Assembly: GCF_022458985.1 (NCBI RefSeq)
Contig: NC_061773.1
Span: 19,874,001 to 19,938,000 of the forward strand
From: Mugil cephalus
Lineage: Eukaryota; Chordata; Actinopteri; Mugiliformes; Mugilidae
DNA: 64,000 nucleotides
Direction: 5' to 3'
The notes beneath the pieces were generated by a model. The model saw nothing but the letters and a program-made list of their open reading frames with translations, was not told the origin of the DNA and did not search any database. Made by a program: the position numbers and the translations under genes. Positions 24,089-37,300 of the stretch are shown one piece after another; the stretch's first letter is position 1, and every line of letters begins with the position of its first letter.

Positions 24089-24576
24089 ACGCGCTGCAAC
24101 TTAAACCTGATTCCACCGAAAGAAACACACACTGACGTCCTTATGTTTTACAGTCAGTAGCATTACTGCGTCGCGTGGATTGCAAAAGTGTGTGTGTTTT
24201 TACATTTTTACACTAATGGTTTGTGGAATTAAAGACCGGGGAATTGAATGGATTTGCGCTAGTTGCATATTTTGATATCACTGCTGTGTTTCCTATGCTA
24301 CATGATATTTTTTACCCGCCGATTTCTCTAAATGTTGTCCCTTGTTGTGTTAAAATGTTCTCGTATTCCCCAGCCGCAAAGAGAGGCGGCCATGAGGCGA
24401 GCGTTGCCGGAAAAACATGCGAATGGTAATTTGGGAGAGGCAGACTCATCAAATAAACTTGGCAATTTTAAACTGCACTAATGGTCAAGTGCAAGCGCAG
24501 CACCTCATAAAAAGGCCACAGTGTATGTACTCATGTAAACAAATCTGGTGCAGAATATAACTAGGTACACTTAGAT

Positions 24577-24702
24577 AACCGTTATACAAATAATAAATCT
24601 CAGTAGCTGTTAGATGCAGGGTGGTAGAGGATCCTGCATGGCATCAGATGTGTCCTGAATACTGCTTTCTGCCCTCCACCCTCACGAATGGACGTTTTCT
24701 AA
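24577..24702 (+). repeat. Dispersed direct repeat, copy downstream of mustn1
   Basis: Second copy of the element at 21560-21683, with a few substitutions and a short TTAGAT insertion after CAGTAG. The rest of the 24089-25759 spacer shows the mustn1 3' UTR and no recognisable gene. Confidence 0.7.
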
Positions 24703-25759
24703 CTCTAACTTTTCGTAATGAACAACATACCATGATGCCGTATATGCCTGTCACAGCAGCAGCTTGCAGCGCATCTCTTTCTATACTCCTGTTCCTGTAA
24801 GTCTGCCTGTCCATCCTGCCTGTGTCCTTTTAAAGAGCTGTACTCAGAGACTTTGTGCCTGTATAAATGTCAGAATGAGAATTTGATAAACACCATTCTG
24901 TTCAGTTCAATAAATGTTGTTTGTTCTCATTCATTTGTTCTGCATTGAGTTATTTACTCCTAGAAACACATGTGGCTTTAAAGGAGGAGAGGACTGTGAC
25001 TGTGTGGAAAGGGCAATGTGGTTTACACGGCTCATGAGTGGACCAGGCGGGGAGGGGGGCCTCTTTGCAGAATTTTGCTCAGGGCCCCATGGGCAAGTGG
25101 GGACCTCCTCTGACAAAATGACTCAACTGTGGGGCAGAGTACAGCACAGTTTTAGATAAAGAAAGTATTTGTTTACAACAAACGAGAGCGGCGGTGCAGC
25201 ACTCAATAGATATCGAGTCTGGTCCAGATGTGCTTACAAAGACTGATTATGGATATGATTGATGTCCTCAGAGTTAAGTGATAAATAACTGAGCAAATGT
25301 ACATAAACAGTAGTCCACAGTTTGTTCACAAGTGACGGAGCTATAAAGGAGTTACTGTGTAATCGCACAGTGTAAATATAGATCCTAGCCTCATATCTTT
25401 TTAAACAACACAAACATGGTGGCTGTAATGACAACTAACTGCTTTGACACAGTATATCATGAATGATCTCACACACTAAATAACAGTGTTGCAGTTACTA
25501 ACGGGTACTTTTGTTTTTTAAATAATAAAAAAACAACCTTCCATTAGATTTGACGTTCTGGTAATCAATTTTATTGCCATTTTGCCAAAAGTTTGACTTT
25601 ACAAAGACCATATTTGTATGCTTACTGGCTCCTGCACTGTTTGAGCTCTGGTCTGTTGGTCAATGCTCAAGGAAAACACACACACACAGTCCCACCCCCA
25701 GACCAGAGAGCTTTTTTCCCCTGCACTGAAGTCCGTCAGTGTTCAGTGGAAGTTAAGTC

Positions 25760-28700
25760 ATGTCTCGACTGTTGGGTTTTCAAGTGCTGCTGCTGCTGTG
25801 GGGCTACGCCTGCCTCTGGCCGTCCAGCTTTGCCTCGGCAGCTCTGCTCATTTCCCGGGACCATGATCTTCCTCAGGTAACATCACACACGGACCTTTTC
25901 ATGTTAGGATACTCTTTTAAAATCTGTTTTTGTGCGTTTGTTTTTAGTTGAAATTTAATTCTACAAGCACTCGTTTTCAAAACGCGCAATGTTCTCATTC
26001 AATATTCATTTGCACCTAAACTTAGTGATTTTCGTCATTTTCATATTCATTCATATTCATAGTCATATTATTCTGTATATTCTCTACGTCTGACAGAGAA
26101 TGTATATATTTTTTTAATAAAAAGCTACTTCTTTTTGTTATGTTAGGATCTTTTTTTTTGTTTGTTTGTTTGATATATCTGTTGACAACATATTGGTCTG
26201 CTGTGTTTGTATTTCAGGACACAATGAGAGCTGCCAGATCACTGCAGGTACTGGGCAGAAACTATGAGCTAGTCTCTTCTCTTGTTTAGATCTCTGTGCA
26301 ACCCTTTTCTAAATATCATCTCTTTCTGTTTTTTGTTTGTTTGTTTGTTTTTTGCTGTAGAAAAGAAGTACACATGAGGTCACGGTAAGAAAACAATCTA
26401 CTTGTATCTGTTTATGATAATGGTGATGGATTTACGCACAGTAAAAATTAAATGAAAGAGTTATCACAAAACTATCAACCACATATGTTATGAGCTCAGG
26501 TATGTGGTAATAAATTCACAAATAAATTTGTGCAGGAAATAAAACTAGTGTCTTAGTAACAAATCGATATAAAAGTATAAGATCTGCTTTTGTAGGTTCA
26601 TTTTATTTATTTATTTATTTATTTTTTCATTTGTCCTCTAAAGATCCATCTTTTGGGTTGCAGTAGTTTTTGAACAGATGTCTGTAAATCTGTCTACATT
26701 GCCTGGACAGATTTACCTCTGGAGCCAAAAGACAAGATTAAATGACTCAGTAAAATACTTATTAAAAACAAGTAGAAATAGAATTTAGTATTTATATGCG
26801 AGCAGATCCTCTTCCACTGAGCCCATCATGAGGACTTTCATGGTTTTACACTGAAGAGGTGACCACTGTTTTATGCTTCAGTTGGATGCGATCCAGAATA
26901 TCACCACTAGGTGCCACTAAATCCCTAAACTTGTTCCCTAGATGCAGCGGTCAAGCATGTAAACATTGAAACAAAGCTTTTCTTGCGCTAATTGCTGCTC
27001 GAGTTCAGATTGGTCACTGGGAATTCCTTATAATACACTCTCCTTGATCTTTGTGAAAACTTATTTCAAAGATTTTTCTGAAGTTTGGCACACCATTAAA
27101 GATATTCACTTTGACTAATTCAGACCACTGAAGCCTCAAATGAACTACCTTAACCTTGGTTTGTGTCCCCCATCATTTCCATTAAAGCACATTAAGAAAG
27201 ACTCTTTTAACAGTCAGGGTGAACTGTAGATTTGAGCGTTCATGGACAGATCTGAAAAACAGTTTACGCCTTTCTATCTTCCATCCTCCCTGTGTGTATT
27301 TGTCTCAGGTGGAGCTGCGCAGCGTGACAGTGGAGTGCACTGTGGCTTCTCGCTTCGCCCACACTGTCATGACCTCCGTGGCCGTGAACAAAGCGAACGT
27401 GTCCCAGGAAATCTTTTTCGAAGTGGAGTTACCCAAGACGGCTTTTATCTCAAACTTCAGCATGTCAGTCTGTCTAATCTCTCTTGTTTTCAGGCCATTC
27501 ATGATCGTGTTTTTCAGCCTCCACTGACCCCTGTTTCTGTTCACAGTTGTGCTCTAAAGCAAATCTCTCTCAATAGTACGGTTAATTTACTTTCCACTGT
27601 ATCGTTCTCCACCTTTCTGCCTCAAAGGGAAATTGAAGGCCAGGTGTATGTCGGGGAAGTGAAGGAGAAAGAGAAAGCTAAGAAACAGTATGAAAAGGCA
27701 GTTTCCTCTGGAAAGACAGCTGGACTGGTCAAGTGAGTAAATCGAAATTGAAAATGCACGATGTTGCTAGTCTAAAAAGTACTCACGGTTAAACATACTG
27801 TTTTTATAAAAAAAAATACTAAACTGATCATTTAAATATTACAGGGCTTCTGGAAGATCGATGGAAAAGTTCTCAGTGTCTGTCAATATCGCAGCCAAAA
27901 GTAATGTTACTTTCATCTTGACATACGAGGAGCTCCTTCAGAGAAAACTGGGCCAATATGAGATTTTGACCCGAGTTAAACCAAAAACTCTGGTCCAGAA
28001 CTTTCAGGTTAATCCATGTTCACAATTAACTGCAATTTCAATCATCCTAAGTGTCTGTTTTCCTTTAAAAATGATCAATTGTCTTTGTGTTTGCAGATTC
28101 TGGCAAACATCTATGAGCCTCAGGGCCTTTCTTACGTTGATGCCCATGCAACCTTCCTCTCCAATGATCTGCTCCCCCTGGTGGAGAAAACTGTTACAGA
28201 CAAAAAGGTACAGTTATGATGCTACCGCACTGACTCGTGCAACAATAGTGGTCACTCCTCAAAAACGATCTCCTCTTCACTTTGTGCATTGTGCTATTTC
28301 CCCTTGTCAGGCGCACATCTCTTTCTCACCAACAATGGATCAGCAGAGAAAATGTCCAGGCTGTGACGGAACGCTCATCGATGGAGACTTTATCATCAAC
28401 TATGACGTGAACCGAGAGAAGAACCTCGGAGACATTCAGGTCAGCTGTCAACAAGGACTGGATTCTGAACCACCAACTTCACTATCTGCTGGAGGCTGCA
28501 GTTTTGACAGTTCAAAACTGCCCGTTGTTGAATTTTGTCATTGATACATGCATATTGCGGCTGTTTATTCTCTTCAGATTGTGAACGGATACTTTGTGCA
28601 CTTCTTTGCTCCCCCTGACCTGCCCAGAGTCCCAAAGAATGTGGTGTTTGTAATTGACAAGAGTGGATCGATGAGTGGAAGGAAGATTATACAGGTATGA

Positions 28701-31700
28701 GAATATTCAAGCTGATGATGTGTTATTAATGCAGAAAATCTTTATCCAAAAACAAGCGTAAACAAAGACAACTGGACTGGTACAGATTCTTGAAGATGTT
28801 TTGCCACTCTACCCAAGTAGAGGCTGTCAGAGACTCTAGTCACGCAGGTTTCTGATAGGCAGCACCCAGAGATGTTCCTCTCTAAACCTCAACTCTCAAC
28901 CAGTCTCTTAAAGCTGAAGAGGCTCCTTGGATGAGTGGCGTCTTGAAGAAACTCATCCAGTTGCCGCTGTTGCTGATTGACGACTGACAATTGTTTTTTT
29001 AATGTATTGTGACCTGGGTGACTGAGAACCTTCACAGACATATAGAGAAACTATATTAGCATTTTGACCTCCTGACTGTTTGTAGACTCGAGAGGCGTTG
29101 CTGGCCATTCTAAAAGACCTCGACGAAGATGACTACTTTGCCCTCATTGAGTTTGAAAGCGATGTAAATGTCTGGAAGGACTCGCTTACCAAAGCAACCA
29201 AAGAAAACGTGGCTGAAGCCCAGGCCCACGTCAATAAACTAAGAGCTGAGGGAGGTCAGTAGAACAACAAGTGACAGTCGTTCTTATGTCAGACATTGTA
29301 ATTTCACCGTGCACATTTTCTGTCTTGGTATGATTTCGTTCTAGGTACCAACATCAATGATGCAGTGCTGAAAGGAGTAGACATGCTGATCAAGGACAGA
29401 CGAGAGAAAATTCTCCCAGAAAGAAGCCTAGATATGCTTATTTTACTGACTGATGGAATGCCAAATATGGGTAAGCAAGCTGTAGAACATAGCATATATT
29501 CGGTTGGGAGCTCACTGTATCACTGTACTTCATACAGTAAGTGGCATTGCATTTGTGTGTTGTGCCTCTGCATGTGAAGGTGAGTCTCACATCCCGACGA
29601 TCCAGCAGAATGTGCGTTCTGCTATTGGGGGAAATATGTCTCTGTTCTGTCTTGGATTTGGTGATGGAGTGGACTACTCCTTCTTGGATGTGATGAGCAG
29701 ACAGAACAACGGACTGGCCCGCAGGATCTTTGAGGCTTCTGATGCAACACTTCAGCTCCAGGTGGAGGCTACTAGTATATGTTTGGATTAAGGTTTTATT
29801 TTCTGTGCCAAGGTGTTTTACAATGACGTGATCACAGAAGATTATCACTATTCATACCCCACATTTTGTACAAACAAATTTAATGCAATGCTTGAATGCA
29901 TTTACTCCAGGGTTTCTATGAGGAAGTGTCCAGCCCTCTGCTTAGAGAGGTAGACATCAGCTACCCCGGCAATGCAGTGGATTTCCTGACCACCAACCAC
30001 TTCAGCCAGTTGTTTAATGGGTCAGAGATCGTGGTGGCTGGCCGGCTGACGGACAACAACTTGGACAACTTCCTGGTGGAAGTGTTTGGCCAGGGGGTGA
30101 GGAGAAGGAAATATAAATACACTAATAAAGCTGATGTGAAGAGAATGAACATGAAGATCTTTTGTTTGTCTCTATAGTTTGAAGGAGACTTCACAGTACA
30201 GGGCCAAGCCAGCGCTGAAGACTGGGGCGTGATTTACCCGGACGAGGAGTACATCTTTGGAGACTTCACTGAGCGTCTATGGGCCTACCTCACCATCCAG
30301 CAATTACTGCAGAAGAGGTCAGCTTGAGAGTTATCTCACTTTAACCGTAGACATTCTCCCAGTGAATATTTCATGTGATATTTGCTACTATGTGATACTT
30401 GTATTGGATTGTGGTTTTCACGACCCCTATTGACGAGGAATATGCTTCCCTCTTGCAGCAAGAGTGGTGCCCCCGAAGAGAAAACAAATGCCACAGCCAA
30501 GGCCCTGGACATGTCCCTCGAATACAGCTTTGTGACTCCCCTCACCTCCATGGTGGTCATCAAGCCGGAGACTGAGGACGGACCAGACAGTCCTCTCATT
30601 GCTGACAAGCTTACGGAGGGTTAGATCGAGAACCTCCACATTCACAACTCTCCATTGTTAATGTGGCCCCAGTCAAGCTTTTCCGTGTTCTGTACTAGAT
30701 TTATGTCTTCAGCACGTCTGTCCTCTTTACTCAGCTATTGTATCTGCAAAAGCAGGAACTCCACTTTAATGTGAAATGTTGTGTTCCAGTTGTTCATTTC
30801 CATCTGTTTTTGGCAGAGCAAAGACAACAGGGAGAGATGTATAGACCAGTTCCAGTTCCAGTTCAATATTCAACAGCAGGCTAGTGTATTTATATATATA
30901 CACCAAATTAAGCAAAAACAAAAGAAAGAAATTTCTGTCTTGCTTTTAACTTAGATTTTATTGTTGTTGTATTCAGGGGGAAGTTACTCGTCACCGCCGA
31001 CATATTTTGGTAAGTACATTTCTCACAACTCACACATGAGGTCAAAATCTTTGGTTGATCAGACATTTTTTTAATACGTATATTTTTTATTATCCCCCAC
31101 ACATTTAAATTTCCTTAAATACACATTAACATGAATCCAACATATTTCAGTAAAGGGATAAATGGAGGCAGAAGATGTCATCTTTCAATCTACACTCTAC
31201 TGTTTGAAATTTAAAAAAACAATGATAATATTTGAATCTGTGTATTATTTGAATAAAATTGACTGCAAAATGATAATAATAATAATAATGTATATTCATA
31301 AAAAATAGCACACAAATATACATACAGTAGGTAGGGGTCCCTACTTACTTTCTCTATCAGTTCAATCTGATTAATTTTTGTTTGTAACCGTTGCTGTACT
31401 CTTTCGCCAACTGCAGTGGATGGAGATCCTCATTTCATGATAGAGCTCCCTGACAAACAAGACGCTCTGTGCTTCAACATCAACGTCAAACCAGGAACCA
31501 TCTTCAATCTGGTTAGGGACCCAGAATCAGGTATACTACTTATAGACAATATTTAAATACTACCTTTCACCCTAACTTCTAGTCCCAGAAAACCATATCC
31601 TGCAGTGAGTGACTGGATCTCACTGTGTTCCAACAGGTATTCTGGTCAATGGCCAGATCATTGGAGACAAGAAGATTCCCCCCAGTGGGCAAAGGAACAC

Positions 31701-33022
31701 CTACTTTGGGCGTTTTGGCATCGTCCACCAGACTCTAGGGATCAAGCTGGAGGTGAGCACTAAGGACATCTCTGTGTCCCAGGACGGCAAGCAGGTCAGG
31801 CTGCTGTGGTCTGATGCAGCCTCTCTGAAAGGAACCAAGTGAGTGACCAGATGATTACAATTATCATCTCTCCGCATGTGCAGACTTCCAGTTCAGGATG
31901 AATGATTGTTGTATTCCCCCCTTTCTCCCCTCCCTGCAGTATGGATCTTCACGTGACCAAGGATCGCAGCCTAACAGTAACCCTGAAAGGTTCTGTTAAG
32001 TTTGTGATCCTGCTACACAAAGTGTGGGAGAAGCACCCGTACCATCGGGACTACTTGGGCTTCTACACCCTGGACAGCCACCTCCTGTCCTCTTCTGTTC
32101 ACGGCCTGCTAGGTACGAGATGAGACGAGATGAGATGAGATGAGATGAGATGAGATGAGATGAGATGAGATGAGATGAGATGAGATGAGATGAGATGAGA
32201 TCAGATCAGATCAGATCAGATGAGATCAGATCAGATCAGATCAGATCAGATCAGATCAGATCAGATCAGATCAGATGATACTTTATTGAACCCCATTGGG
32301 GAAATTCAAATGCTACAACAGCACAAGTCAAGAAAGCTAGTGACCAAGAGACATTAAATAGGACAGAGACAACAGACGGCAAAATAACCACTATACAAGA
32401 GTAAAGTGACACAAGTTGTAGATAAAATGACAATAGCAAATTGTAAAATAAATAAATAAATAATAATAATAATAATCATAAACTACATATCGGCTCAGAG
32501 CTGTGTGCTGTGTGGGATACTAAACAGAGGAGTAAATACAACTATTGGACCATTAAACTAGTAAAGCTGAAACTTCTTTTCTGCACTTGTCAGCTGTTAC
32601 TAACAGAGTAACTGGTGCGTTGTCCCCCAGGTCAGTTCTATCATGAGATCGCGTATGAGGTGACGGACATGCGTCCTGGGCGGGTCCCAGAGAAACCAGA
32701 CGCCACCATGTATGTGAAAGGACAACAGCTGAACGTGACCAGGTACTCTAAATCCCTCAGACAACTAGTGTCCCGTCTCAGTGCAGAAGAGTCCGCTTGT
32801 AATGTGGGCCCTAAGCGTATGAAAGGCTGTTGGTTTGTGCTTCATTTGGTCTACATGTAGCGTCTCTCTCTCTCTGTCCACAGAGGCTGGCAAAGAGACT
32901 TCAGGAGGGACATGAAGAAAGGAGAAAATGTTCCCTGCTGGTTCGTTCACAATAACGGAACAGGTCTCGTGGACGGAGATGTAACCAGCTACGTTGTGTC
33001 TGGCCTTTTTAAAACAGTTTAA
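25760..33022 (+). CDS. itih3: Inter-alpha-trypsin inhibitor heavy chain 3-like, first tandem copy
   Basis: Secreted heavy chain that is transferred to hyaluronan and stabilises extracellular matrix (family knowledge). Exons: 25760-25876, 26218-26247, 26361-26384, 27309-27463, 27628-27732, 27845-28007, 28097-28207, 28311-28439, 28578-28694, 29086-29254, 29345-29470, 29580-29761, 29911-30096, 30178-30317, 30459-30619, 30977-31009, 31417-31530, 31637-31838, 31940-32112, 32631-32742, 32884-33022; 895 residues, phases consistent. Order: signal peptide ([20 protein letters not shown]), VIT domain (about 58-200), CPGC-containing loop, VWA from about residue 295 with [13 protein letters not shown] and LTDGMP, linker, then DGDPHF (Asp653-Pro654), the cleavage and chondroitin-ester site of ITIH1/2/3 that ITIH4 lacks, and the ITIH C-terminal domain. 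The linker exon region 30620-30976 is the least certain part of the model. ITIH1 is the alternative name. Confidence 0.92.
28766..28990. repeat. CTGGACTG-family repeat in ITIH intron 9
   Basis: Contains GACAACTGGACTGGTACAG, CACCCAGAGATG and CTTGGATGAGTGGCGTCTTG, matching the family seen at 22800-22900. No coding content. Confidence 0.5.
31039..31195 (+). mobile_element. Partial hAT-like MITE in first ITIH gene
   Basis: AAAATCTTTGGTTGATCAGAC, CATTAACATGAATCCAACATAT, AGATGTCATCTTTCA match the interior of the complete element at 38865-39349. Both termini are missing. Confidence 0.65.
32116..32276 (+). repeat. Pentanucleotide microsatellite (GATGA then GATCA)
   Basis: About 32 pentamers start a few bases after the exon 19 donor (GTACGA at 32113). 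The first part is TGAGA units and the second TCAGA units, with one TGAGA interrupter. It abuts an inverted LINE tail, so it probably arose from the terminal repeats of that element. Confidence 0.85.
32274..32480 (-). mobile_element. Inverted LINE 3' tail in ITIH intron 19
   Basis: GATACTTTATTGAACCCC then ATTGGGGAAATTC is the reverse complement of the fish LINE tail. About 150 bases of likely element body follow, ending in A/AAT-rich repeats. It has no ORF. Confidence 0.55.
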
Positions 33023-34332
33023 AAACTGGGTGCACATCAAGTTCATGAAATAAATACTCAAATCTACGTGTTCTTACAACACATATACGCATGTACACAT
33101 AGTTGTATGGGCAATCAAAATTGTGATGAAATTATAAGAATGGGAAATGACATTATGACGCAACAGTGAGACACACTTGGAGACTGTCTCAGTGATAGCT
33201 TGTATTGGAAAATATGGGACCTGTTTCTCAGAAATGGATAACTCCATGCCAGCTTTTCATGGATTCCAACCTTTAGTATCACAGAAACTAATTTCTAACT
33301 ATTTGACTGATCTATCAGTGACACACCTTGTCTGTTTAATCTTGGATTAAGTGTCTGCCATCGTCAGGGTTTGGGAAGATGTAAAGTGGCACCCAGAATG
33401 TTTCCAAACGGTTGAAGTTGGATGAAAATCTCAAATGTAGTTCACGTGAAATCTGCTGTATTTCTCCTGTAACACGTGAAACCTAATAAATGATAACTTG
33501 GTTGTGAATAACCGGTGAAACACGTCTTTACGGTCAGTGCAGAAGACAAATTTAATGTTAAAGTTAATTGGTAGTTTCGCTAGTTTTCCCACAGGAAATA
33601 TCAACATTTAAATGAATGACATGTTTAATGTTGATGTTTAATTGACGGGTTTCTTGTGTACAAACAATACTAGGTGCGCGCGCAACCATGGGGCAAAAGC
33701 TGGTACTAATGTAGATGTAGATGTTTCCTCCTTCACTCAGCAATTACAACGGAAGATCTTCAGGCACGCAGGGTATTTGTCCAGACGCTGCTTTATTCAC
33801 ATCCATCCTGTGGCCTGGAGCCACAATAATTTTCTTCTCTTGGCAAAAGGATGAAATTCCTTCGGGATATTAAACAGTTTCCATCCTTTTGCCGATTCGT
33901 GCAGTTTACAGCACAACGGCTCCTTGTCCATTTTCTTTCTCCGCTGACTCCGCCGGTAAACAAATAAGAAATGTCCTGCTCTCTAGCCCCTGGCTGCCGG
34001 CGCATATGTGCGGTGACATTGCACAGAAACCTGCCATGTCCACATGAGACATGTGGACAGGAAGCAAATGCATTCATACCTTATAAGCCAACCTGAGCAA
34101 AGCATACATCAAACACATGACGGGCAAGTTTGGACAGGATGAAGAGAATTTGTGTGTAAGACCCCCAACACACAGTAGTTTACAGAAAATCACGCACAGT
34201 GACTCACGAGTGTGTAGAGGCAGTGTGTGGGCGGAGTAACTCTTACGGGAAGACTTGATCCCCAGATGCCCTCAATTCACTCTTCACTTGTTTTCTACCA
34301 CGGCTGAGAAGAGGGCCTCTCGTCTCCCAGGC
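33023..34332 (+). other. First ITIH 3' UTR and spacer to second copy
   Basis: AATAAA at 33049-33054, 27 bases after the stop, is the likely poly(A) signal, giving a very short 3' UTR. The remaining 1.2 kb has no credible exon. Around 33780-34070 the sequence looks like a decayed repeat, but I cannot name it. The promoter of the second ITIH gene must lie here; I see no clear TATA box. Confidence 0.5.
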
Positions 34333-37300
34333 ATGCCGACCATGTGGAGCGTCCTGCTGCTGTGCAGCTGTATCTGCCTCTGGCTTCCTACTCCGGCCAA
34401 AGGAGCTCTGGTTATTTCCGGGAGCAGTGCCCTCACACAGGTATTTAACCTACTGGCCGTATTTTATGGAAATAAATGCATGTGCACCACTGAACACCTT
34501 CATTTTACTCAATACATGAGAAGGTTTTACTGTGTGCATGATGCAAATGTATTTCTTGCACTTGATGCTTCTAATATCATTTGTAAGTGTAATAATTGTA
34601 TTATGACTGATTGTTTTCGCATGCACCACGGCGGGCAAAGTGAAAGTGTGTTCGACCTCAGTTTGTAGGCGGGTAGTTGTAGAGTGCTTCAACATTTTTC
34701 AGGCAAAGGATCCATAAAGTGATGAGAGATTAAGTAGGGAGCCCCCACCTATTATATGTGTTCTCTGTCTATCAAATATATTTTTTTTTTATGTCACAAG
34801 TAACAGAAGTATATATATATATATATATTTGATGTTTGCTTGAGACTTGGACAAAACTATTTCCCTGTGGGATCAATAAAGTGATCTTGAATCTTGAATC
34901 CTGAATATACATACAGTGGGTAAAATAAGTATTGAACACATCACAATCTTTTATCATAAACTTATTGCTAAAAGTGCTAATGACATGAAGTTTTCACCAA
35001 GTGTTGGTGAAAACCAAGTAATCAATACATAGAAATAAACCAAAACAAATACGTTCAGAAATTAAGTTCTGTGTAATCATGTCAAATAACAGAGGGAAAA
35101 AGTATCAAACACACGCAGAAAGGGAGGTGGAAAAAGGCATAGAAAGCCAAGACACCAGCTGAAATCTATCAGTGATCAGAAAGCCATCCTGCCCCTTGTC
35201 AGTGCAAATCAATATCAGCTGGTTCAGTCCAAACTGATGGCGTTGGTTACAGAAGGATTTCTAAACTTCTGAACGTTCTAGTGAGCACTGCTGGGGCCAT
35301 GATCCGGAAGTGGAAAGAACATCATTCGACCATAAACCGGCCAAGACCAGGTGCTCCTCGCAAGATTCCTGACAGAGGAGTGACAAGAATTATCAGAAGA
35401 GTTGTCCAAGAGCCAATGACCATTAAGTGGAGAGCTGCCATTTACCAGAACAATGAAGATGAACCAGGGTGGACATTTCACCAAGACAATGATCCCAAAC
35501 ATGGAGCCAAGGAAACTCTCAACTGGCTTCAGAGAAAGAAAATGAAGCTGCTAGAATGGCCAAGCCAATCACCTGACTTCAATCCAATTGAAAATCTATG
35601 GAAAGAACTAAAAATCTAAGTTCATAGAAGAGGCCCACAGAACCTTTGAGACAGCTTCTGCCTCCATTTATCCCTTTACTAAAATATGTTAAATTCACGT
35701 TAATGTGTATTTATAGAAATTTAAATTTGTGGGGGGAAATTAAAAAAATATATACATAAAAATGTCTAATCAACCAAAGATTTTGCGACCCCCCCCCCCC
35801 CCCCCCCCCCCAGTACCTCCACGGACCCACTTGAGGTCACGAACCCCCTGTTGAAGACCTATGCTATAACTTATCAAGTTGTGATGAGAAGCCACACTGG
35901 GTCAGGAGCATGGACATATAGGGGATTCGAAACCAACCACTGGAACTTTATCCAGCATATTTTATTCAGGTCATAGCTTGTATGATTTGTGAAATCTGTG
36001 TTTTCCACCACTGTGCCTTATCAAGTGGTGAAATCCCTGTGGCCTCACTTTTCACCCATGCTGTTCAGACATGACAATCAAACCAGCCCTGCTTCCAGCC
36101 ATCATTTTCTTTCGATTCTAGTATTTTCCCATTGTAAAGCACTTTGAATGGAAGATCAGTGATGGAAATGTTCTCATAACATAAAAACAGTTGGCTTAAT
36201 ATATCGTCAGAGACTCTGATTTGTTTTTATACGCGTTCTATAATCTGGTTATCTTCTTTCTTTTAATAAACATTGGAAAAGGATTTCAAAATTGCATGTA
36301 AACAAATGTCTCTTTTGTTATTTTCTGTGTCAGCAAATACCTCATTAGCGATTTCATCAGATACATGCAAGCTTGAATCGGGGGTCGTAAGAGTGGGTCC
36401 TTCTCGTCAACAGTTCTCTGGCGCCCAGGAAGTCTGGAGGTCTGGCAGAAACAACAATGTTTTACTGTTTAAAGGCGATCATCATCAAGTTGTGCAGAAA
36501 AAAAAAAAAAAAAATGTAGCAGAGAAATGTCATGAAAAATACACAGAAACAGTGTCGCCTCTGTCATGTCCAGATGCATCTCAGCTTTGAAACTGATGTT
36601 ATGAACAGCTTGATGTTAGTCACGTGGCTCGCGCTTTGTTGCTGCAGTGATTTGGCTTTTTCTCTGTAATAACTATGAACACATGCGAACACCGAGACTA
36701 AATGTAAGGATATATGCAAAACACTGCAAGTCTCAAATCTGTTAATGAACGTGCAAAGTCACGTCGTTAAATCTGTGAGTGCTAGTTCGGGTAACGTCAA
36801 GTCACTGTACATTAACGAGACAGGACTCAGACCTCTCTGAATTAGTATGTGGACAAGAAATAAAGATATTTAGAAGAAAAAGGGGTGGAGAATCCCAGAA
36901 AACTTGCCAAAAACATGGCAGCGACAACTTAAATCATACCCCGTACATCAGAACGTATTGGAAAAGACTCAACACTAGCTCTTTAGACCATAACTCACCA
37001 GGAAAAAGTTTGCATTAGATATACACAGACAGTGGTAATCGTCTGAATAATTAGAACAAATTGAACGTTTTGTCAAATTTTGTTCACTTCAAAATAAAAA
37101 ACAAATTGGTTTAAAAATAAAGCCTCACGGCCAGTGATTACTCAGTCAGAACATTTCAGTGGATTCACTATTTTCACCAGAGATGCACAGACATGTGGTT
37201 TTTCTACTGCACGATATCTGCCTGTTTAATGCCTCCAATGAGTCACCGCGCCATCATTATCTTCTGTGTTACCCGTCTTCTTTCCCTGCTTGCAGTTGCC

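Noticed and set aside
32116..32276. Regular short repeats that might be read as an array
   Set aside because: Perfect pentamers without spacers in a vertebrate intron; a microsatellite, not CRISPR.
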